From: Phoronis ovalis
Taxonomy: Eukaryota > Phoronida > Phoronidae
Length of the DNA stretch: 13,673 bases
Direction of reading: 5' to 3'
Assembly (NCBI GenBank): GCA_028565635.1
Contig: JAOXYB010081276.1
Coordinates: 9,396 to 23,068 of the forward strand
The notes under the pieces are model-generated. The model searched no databases and was not told where the DNA came from. It saw only the letters and a list, made by a program, of their open reading frames with translations. Numbering within the stretch: the stretch's first letter is position 1; the number at the start of each line of letters is the position of its first letter. Position numbers and translations under genes: made by a program. Below, piece after piece: positions 11,301 through 13,673 of this stretch.

Positions 11301-13348
11301 ATGCCGATTAGATTCTTTGACACATTTCAGTATACATAACACTTTATTGGTCTCGTAGTAACTGTTTTATTTTTTATTCCATCAACTTCATATTTGATAC
11401 AGGGTAAAAACTTGTCAAAATACAAGTTCGGTATAATTTTGACTTGCATTACTTCTAAAATGGCTAACTGTGGCCATACTTGTTCTCGAGAGGGAACGTT
11501 ATGGAATGTCTATGGTCGCAAAGACAAAACACTGCCTGGATATAAGTTATGGTGGGCAGAAGTTGCATTTCGAACAACCTTGGAAAGTGGGTAAACTTTC
11601 ATAGCCGTCAAAATAGATCTTTAGTCTTTAAAAAGACTGAAATGAAGAGATCGCTTTAATTCGCGATCAACAGGTGAGTAGAGCCCGGTTAAAATACAAG
11701 TTTGGCATTGACATGGATCACTTCCAATACGGGTGACTGGAGGTTATGTTTGTTCCAATAGATGGTACTCTGATAACAGCTTTTTGTTTTTATCGGTTCA
11801 GTTTCATATTTGGTATGATTTGACCTATACTACTACTTCAATATGAACAACTGGCAACATAGACCTGTCAAATGTGAATTATGACCTGTTCACTTACAAT
11901 TTGGTACACCGACAGCTATATTTGTTCCTTGGAAGAAGCATTGCCTGGATGATTTAAAGGCATGTCTATAAAGCCCATAGGTGGGTGGATAGTATTTTAG
12001 AATCACTTTGAAAGGTGGGTCAATTTGATCTGAAAATTTGACATTTTCCTGCAGTTGTTGAGCTGTTTTTTGCCCAGATTCTGAAAACTCTTATACGTAG
12101 ATACATCGCTGTAAAATTTAAGCACACTACTTCACTGTGATGGGCACCTATCTGCAAAATCAGGCATACAATGTTTTAAATATTTTTTTACTTTGTGTTG
12201 TAGAAAATCCACCAAAGAGAAGTCATCTGTTTGGAAGACATTAGATGTTTGGGTTGATAAACCTAGTTCAGAAAATGCCAAACACATGCCAACACTGCAG
12301 CCAGCAAGATCATATGGTAATTATGATGCTAGTTCATCTCTTTATGTTTTGTTACTTTAGTCAAAACTGCCATCATGTTAATATTATATTTGTCGAAAGA
12401 TAACACTATAGCTACCACGCACACTCATTAAGACAATGCTTGCTACTGCTATAGTCATATCAGTATGATTTTCAGCCTCCCATTTGTTATGAAGACTAGT
12501 ACTTCTGATACGATGTTGTGCAATGTACAAAGTTTCAATATTAAGTAAAACTGATGCATGTCTACCGGTTTGTGCAGACAGCTATATGAGAAATGTGCAT
12601 TTCTCGGATTTCTGATGTTGGACTGCCTGCATATTCTGTTTAATTATGCAAGGCAAGCTTCTCAAATGAAAACAAGTCTTCCTTATAGCAAAGCTAGACC
12701 AAAATGACGACTAAACTGTTGTATGCAATTGTACAGAAATAACAGGAAAATATGTATGCATTATCGTTCCATAATTTCTCTGTTGATGAAAAATTATCAA
12801 AATACTGGATACATAAAATTAGTTGCAATTCTAGGCCTAATTTCAGTAACAATTAACATACAACAAAGCTTTAATTCCCTTCCATGGTTTGTCTATTTGG
12901 AATCATGTCGGTAATATTCGCAAACGAATACACCTAAGCATTAACCCATAGCTATAGCATTGCTCCATGCCTTTGTACGTATTAGTTACACACATCTAAG
13001 CAATGTTATCAATAATGATATCAAATACATACATGTAATCTTTTATATCATAAAGTAACTTTGCGCTTGATTTGCAAAAATTAGAAAAAATTAATAGTAC
13101 TTGTATAATCTTAGTGCATTTGTTACATCTCCTGAATTCATGTCACTTTAGCCAATCCTCTATTGCCTCAACCAGCACCACCGCCTCTGTCAAATGCTTG
13201 GTGTCAACGGCAAGATAGGTTGGCTGAAAGACAACGCTCAATTGATACTCTGAGACCAAAAAATGTTGCCGAAGAAGAAGAAATTCTACGACATGTTTTA
13301 GAGCTTAGTAAACAGGAGGCTATTGCAGAGGAACAGAGACAATTGTAA
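2272..13348 (+). CDS. DnaJ-domain protein with C-terminal UIM-like motif (15 exons, predicted 649 aa)
   Basis: Predicted join: 2272-2344, 3295-3347, 4278-4350, 4550-4689, 5800-5845, 6221-6306, 6528-6575, 6894-6968, 7997-8175, 8910-9090, 9588-9887, 10133-10330, 10558-10745, 12204-12316, 13152-13348. All 14 introns are GT-AG and every junction keeps the frame, giving 1950 nt including the stop. Layout by residue: J domain about 9-66, with HPE at 39-41 in place of HPD; Cys/His cluster 71-95 followed by an acidic tract; six Glu at 144-149; aromatic/basic segment 150-198; charged coiled coil 199-318 with six Lys at 308-313; Ser/Thr/Pro-rich linker 319-380; coiled coil about 385-530; Gly-rich spot near 537; Pro-rich 587-596; UIM-like helix 625-640. 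No signal peptide or membrane segment is seen, so a cytosolic or nuclear place is inferred. J proteins recruit Hsp70 and UIMs bind ubiquitin, so an Hsp70/ubiquitin adaptor is a reasonable guess. No named orthologue is recognised. The start at 2272 is preferred over the adjacent ATG at 2269 because it has A at -3 and G at +4. Least certain are the exon 9/10 and exon 11/12 junctions and the 3' end. Confidence 0.8.
2345..3294 (+). other. Intron 1 (950 bp)
   Basis: AT-rich sequence ending in ttcttttag. It contains a small hairpin at 2465-2502 (tggtggtctg against cagaccatca, 9 of 10 pairs, 18-base loop). No exon-like open segment was seen. Confidence 0.75.
2465..2502. repeat. Short imperfect inverted repeat (hairpin) in intron 1
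   Basis: tggtggtctg (2465-2474) pairs with cagaccatca (2493-2502) with one G-T type mismatch, leaving a loop of 18 bases. The stem is short, so it may be chance; no function is assigned. Confidence 0.4.
3295..3347 (+). CDS. Exon 2: J-domain helix II and HPE loop
   Basis: Completes residue 25 and encodes up to residue 42, reading DDIKKAFKKLAFKCHPEK. This is canonical helix II (D-I-K-K-A-F-K-K-L-A) followed by the loop that normally reads HPDK; here Asp is replaced by Glu (codon GAA). The acceptor is ttcttttag and the donor AAG|gtacac, ending in phase 0. Confidence 0.88.
3348..4277 (+). other. Intron 2 (930 bp)
   Basis: AT-rich, ending in tttttttgtag. It interrupts the J domain directly after the HPE loop. 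No further exon or strong repeat structure was seen. Confidence 0.75.
4278..4350 (+). CDS. Exon 3: J-domain helix III
   Basis: Encodes residues 43-66, including SEFKELSHAFKQL, which matches the J-domain helix III pattern F-K-x-(I/L)-x-x-A-(Y/F)-x-x-L. The exon ends in phase 1 at CGAG|gtaatt. This finishes the domain and fixes its length at about 58 residues, shorter than the usual 65-70 because the loop after HPE is short. Confidence 0.87.
4550..4689 (+). CDS. Exon 4: Cys/His cluster and acidic tract
   Basis: Encodes residues 67-113 after the acceptor tttgcacag. It holds Cys at 71, 76, 90, 92 and 95 and His at 74 and 78, giving the patterns C-x2-H-x-C-x-H and C-x-C-x2-C. Between them is an aspartate-rich run (WDDDDEDD), and a second acidic run (GSDESEDEE) follows. 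The Cys/His spacing would suit one zinc site, which is inference. It ends in phase 0 at CAT|gtgaga; the frame otherwise reads on to a stop at 4741-4743, well inside the intron. Confidence 0.82.
4690..5799 (+). other. Intron 4 (1110 bp)
   Basis: AT-rich intron that carries the MITE-like insertion at 5201-5583. The open frame at 5300-5521 lies within that element and shows no protein-like character. It ends in tgtttgtag. Confidence 0.75.
5201..5583. mobile_element. MITE-like element, about 380 bp, with roughly 43-bp terminal inverted repeats
   Basis: The left end (aatagactatttgcatgc from 5203, continuing to cagtctcagaccc near 5250) is mirrored at the right end (gggtctgactgtagcgccc, then gcatgcaaatagtctatt to 5582). 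The outer 18 bases match exactly and the inner part is imperfect. The interior has no meaningful coding capacity. The size, AT-rich core and intronic site fit a non-autonomous DNA transposon. No clear target-site duplication could be fixed, so its superfamily is not called. Confidence 0.85.
5800..5845 (+). CDS. Exon 5 (46 nt)
   Basis: Encodes residues 114-128, EDSFFEVLRESIFKR, a short amphipathic segment after the acidic tract. Acceptor tgtttgtag, donor A|gtaagt (consensus), ending in phase 1. Support is the shared frame with exons 4 and 6. Confidence 0.8.
5846..6220 (+). other. Intron 5 (375 bp)
   Basis: AT-rich intron with consensus donor gtaagt and acceptor acaattgtag. Nothing else noted. 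Confidence 0.78.
6221..6306 (+). CDS. Exon 6: basic, Glu-rich and aromatic segment
   Basis: Encodes residues 129-157: a basic run (KFQSKKKQRQHKP), six glutamates, then TFYNFLFS. The switch from basic to acidic to aromatic is typical of a surface linker; the KKKQRQ run could act as a nuclear signal, which is only a possibility. Donor TCT|gtgagt, phase 0. Confidence 0.83.
6528..6575 (+). CDS. Exon 7 (48 nt)
   Basis: Encodes residues 158-173, KRRNRYSNDISLTEED. Strong acceptor (gtttttgtag) and consensus donor (GAT|gtaagt); phase 0 on both sides, so skipping it would keep the frame. Confidence 0.82.
6576..6893 (+). other. Intron 7 (318 bp)
   Basis: Consensus donor gtaagt and acceptor tttgttcatag. 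No other structure seen. Confidence 0.78.
6894..6968 (+). CDS. Exon 8: aromatic/basic segment
   Basis: Encodes residues 174-198, including LKKFHSYDEWQKARDPKKK. With exons 6 and 7 it forms a compact aromatic-basic stretch (FYNFLF ... FHSYDEW) that looks more conserved-like than the linkers around it. Phase 0 on both sides; donor AGA|gtaagt. Confidence 0.83.
6969..7996 (+). other. Intron 8 (1028 bp)
   Basis: AT-rich intron with consensus donor and acceptor (aaatttcag). It contains a small inverted repeat in which catatagtgaca (7216-7227) pairs imperfectly with tgtcactatg (7273-7282). No coding segment was recognised; overlapping minus-strand frames near 7776-8020 are low-complexity. Confidence 0.75.
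7997..8175 (+). CDS. Exon 9: charged coiled coil, part 1
   Basis: Encodes residues 199-257 plus two bases. It is rich in Lys, Gln and Glu (for example RRQKEAEQIREQLQKEQQ), a heptad-like charged helix. I end it at 8175 with donor AGAG|gtaaat, which joins in frame to the tag|A acceptor at 8910 (RKR|NFSENV). A second option, donor at 8147 (AAG|gttagc) with acceptor at 8857, also keeps the frame but brings in Cys- and hydrophobic-rich residues unlike the neighbours. Confidence 0.78.
8176..8909 (+). other. Intron 9 (734 bp)
   Basis: AT-rich intron. ggctgtttactgg (8357-8369) is the near-perfect reverse complement of ccaataaacagcc (8450-8462), 12 of 13 pairs, a possible remnant of a small inverted-repeat element. 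The last 53 bases (8857-8909) are open in frame and may be exonic in an alternative transcript. Confidence 0.65.
8357..8462. repeat. Short inverted repeat in intron 9
   Basis: 13-base arms at 8357-8369 and 8450-8462 pair with one mismatch and enclose 80 bases. It could be a decayed transposon end pair or chance. Confidence 0.45.
8910..9090 (+). CDS. Exon 10: charged coiled coil, part 2
   Basis: Encodes residues 258-318, starting NFSENVLEKIEKEKK and ending in a lysine run (EKKKKKKEAKKA). The E/K/Q-rich helix continues the coiled coil of exon 9. Donor GCA|gtaagt is consensus, phase 0. The acceptor (ttgttatag) has a poor pyrimidine tract, while a site at 8857 has a strong one, so the 5' edge is the least certain part. 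Confidence 0.78.
9091..9587 (+). other. Intron 10 (497 bp)
   Basis: AT-rich intron ending in cttaatttag. No coding or repeat structure recognised. Confidence 0.77.
9588..9887 (+). CDS. Exon 11: Ser/Thr/Pro-rich linker and start of second coiled coil
   Basis: Encodes residues 319-418. The first half (RRQAKIEVLNLLSSSDTGAL, then TPTVLNPTPLLPRKE) looks like a flexible linker, and the second half (KAERDDQLKDFLEKVKKHRK) starts another charged helix. I end it at 9887 (AAG|gttggt) because phase 0 is needed to enter exon 12 at 10133. The better donor 4 bases on (gtaaga, 9892) would need the acceptor at 10140 to keep the frame. Confidence 0.8.
10133..10330 (+). CDS. Exon 12: charged coiled coil, part 3
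   Basis: Encodes residues 419-484 (IEEKAEIETDLKQKLLNKHL, then a very R/E/Q-rich stretch such as REEREKQRREDEARQQRELE). This is a strong single-helix or coiled-coil composition. Acceptor attacattgtag, donor AAG|gtatga, phase 0. Confidence 0.83.
10558..10745 (+). CDS. Exon 13: end of coiled coil, Gly-rich turn
   Basis: Encodes residues 485-546 plus two bases. It begins AKQEEITVITRQCKDMLEQE and later reads RYGRGGGGKQP, which should break the helix. Acceptor gttcattacag; donor AATAA|gtatgg, phase 2, confirmed by exon 14 being open only in the matching phase. Confidence 0.82.
10746..12203 (+). other. Intron 13 (1458 bp)
   Basis: The longest intron of the gene, made up mostly of decayed dispersed-repeat units described separately. 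It ends in ctttgtgttgtag. The plus-strand frame at 11394-11594 lies inside repeat sequence and is not taken as coding. Confidence 0.77.
10880..12070 (+). repeat. Array of about four diverged repeat units of roughly 300 bp
   Basis: The same words recur in the same order: 'cttcagtttatccaattaac' or 'ttcatatttg', then 'gtataattttgac', then 'acttccaa.atg', then 'atgtttgttcc', then 'attttagaatcac.ttgaaa', then 'gtgggtcaaat', then 'tgacatttt'. Examples are gtgggtcaaatg at 10930 and 11291, tttagaatca at 11274 and 11997, and aacagctt at 11111 and 11775. Identity is low enough that units have gaps and rearrangements. The 'gataacagcttcag' segment reappears at the right window edge, so both belong to one repeat family. 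No open reading frame of transposon type is present. Confidence 0.75.
12204..12316 (+). CDS. Exon 14: Ser/Lys/Trp segment
   Basis: Encodes residues 547-584, with KSTKEKSSVWKTLDVWVDKP as its main part. Two tryptophans (VWKTLDVWV) in a polar context could form a short linear interaction motif. Acceptor gtgttgtag, donor TATG|gtaatt, phase 1. Confidence 0.8.
12317..13151 (+). other. Intron 14 (835 bp)
   Basis: AT-rich, ending in gtcactttag. The open frame at 12723-12914 has no protein-like features. No repeat was identified by eye. Confidence 0.75.
13152..13348 (+). CDS. Exon 15: Pro-rich linker and UIM-like helix, stop codon
   Basis: Encodes residues 585-649. It opens with LLPQPAPPPLSNAWCQRQDR and then VAEEEEILRHVLELSKQEA. 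The last part fits the ubiquitin-interacting motif: four acidic residues (625-628), Leu630, the Ala position filled by Val633, Ser637 and Glu640. UIMs with Val in place of Ala are less usual. The frame ends at TAA (13346-13348). That TAA lies inside gtaagc, a plausible splice donor starting at 13345, so the gene may instead continue past the window. Confidence 0.83.
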
Positions 13349-13439
13349 GCAGTTGTGTCAAAATCAAAATTACTGTTATAGGCATAAAAGATATATAAAG
13401 TGTTTGCTTAACGCTAAGCAGAACCCTCGTCACCGTTTA

Positions 13440-13445
13440 AATAAA
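13440..13445 (+). terminator. Possible polyadenylation signal AATAAA
   Basis: A canonical AATAAA hexamer lies 92 bases after the stop codon. In AT-rich DNA this hexamer is common, so it supports but does not prove that the transcript ends here. Confidence 0.4.
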
Positions 13446-13468
13446 AATTCATGAAAAATCCGCATTAC

Positions 13469-13673
13469 ATTTTTATGCCCATCCACCATAGTGGAATGGG
13501 CATATTCTCGTAGTGTATGTGGCGTCGGCGTATGTACCCTTTTTATGCCCATCCACCATAGTGGAATGGGCATATTGTCGTAGTGTAGGCGTCGTCGTTG
13601 TCGTATGTAACACTTTCTTTATCTCATGATAACAGCTTCAGTTTTTACCCGATCGGTTTCATATTCGGCACAG
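13469..13673. repeat. Edge of dispersed repeat: hairpin duplicated with 70-bp period
   Basis: A perfect-armed hairpin, tatgcccat ... atgggcata, lies at 13474-13504 and again at 13544-13574, each followed by tcgtagtgta. The two copies are direct repeats 70 bp apart. From about 13605 the sequence turns into 'ctcatgataacagcttcag', 'tttcatattcggcacag', which is the same family as the intron 13 units but far less decayed. The element continues beyond the window. Confidence 0.85.

Noticed and set aside
11394-11594. 66-codon plus-strand frame in intron 13
   Set aside because: It falls within the decayed repeat units and does not connect in phase with exons 13 and 14.

Overview
The window is nuclear DNA from a metazoan. 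It is AT-rich, holds genes of many small exons split by GT-AG introns, and carries foldback/MITE-like repeats. The repeat at the right edge (a hairpin reading TATGCCCATCCACC...GGAATGGGCATA followed by a 'gataacagcttcag...' segment) and the overall texture suggest a lophotrochozoan, perhaps a bivalve mollusc. That assignment rests on general impression and is not proven.

Left edge (1-260, minus strand): one exon of a TMEM260-like gene (DUF2723 family protein O-mannosyltransferase) ending in the signature PSVPGGDSG. A 53-bp tandem duplication copies the exon end and its splice donor. The gene runs off the left edge; its start codon exon was not found. Positions 261-2271 separate it from the next gene and contain a foldback element of about 560 bp (1175-1735).

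Main gene (2272-13348, plus strand): by joining exons across matching splice phases I reconstruct a 15-exon gene for a predicted 649-residue protein. It has an N-terminal J domain whose catalytic HPD motif reads HPE, then a Cys/His cluster with an acidic tract, a Glu-rich and a basic stretch, long charged coiled-coil segments, a Pro-rich linker and a C-terminal ubiquitin-interacting-motif-like helix. I do not recognise a named orthologue. The exon chain keeps one open frame across all 14 introns, which is strong internal support.

Introns: intron 4 holds a MITE-like element (5201-5583), and intron 13 holds about 1.2 kb of decayed repeat units related to the element at the right edge (13469-13673). 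The TMEM260-like and DnaJ-like genes lie head to head, so their promoters may both lie in the 261-2271 interval.

If the predictions hold, the main product would be an Hsp70-cochaperone-like or chaperone-derived adaptor able to contact ubiquitin. The altered HPD motif makes ordinary Hsp70 stimulation doubtful. The neighbour would be an ER-membrane glycosyltransferase. No functional link between the two genes is visible.
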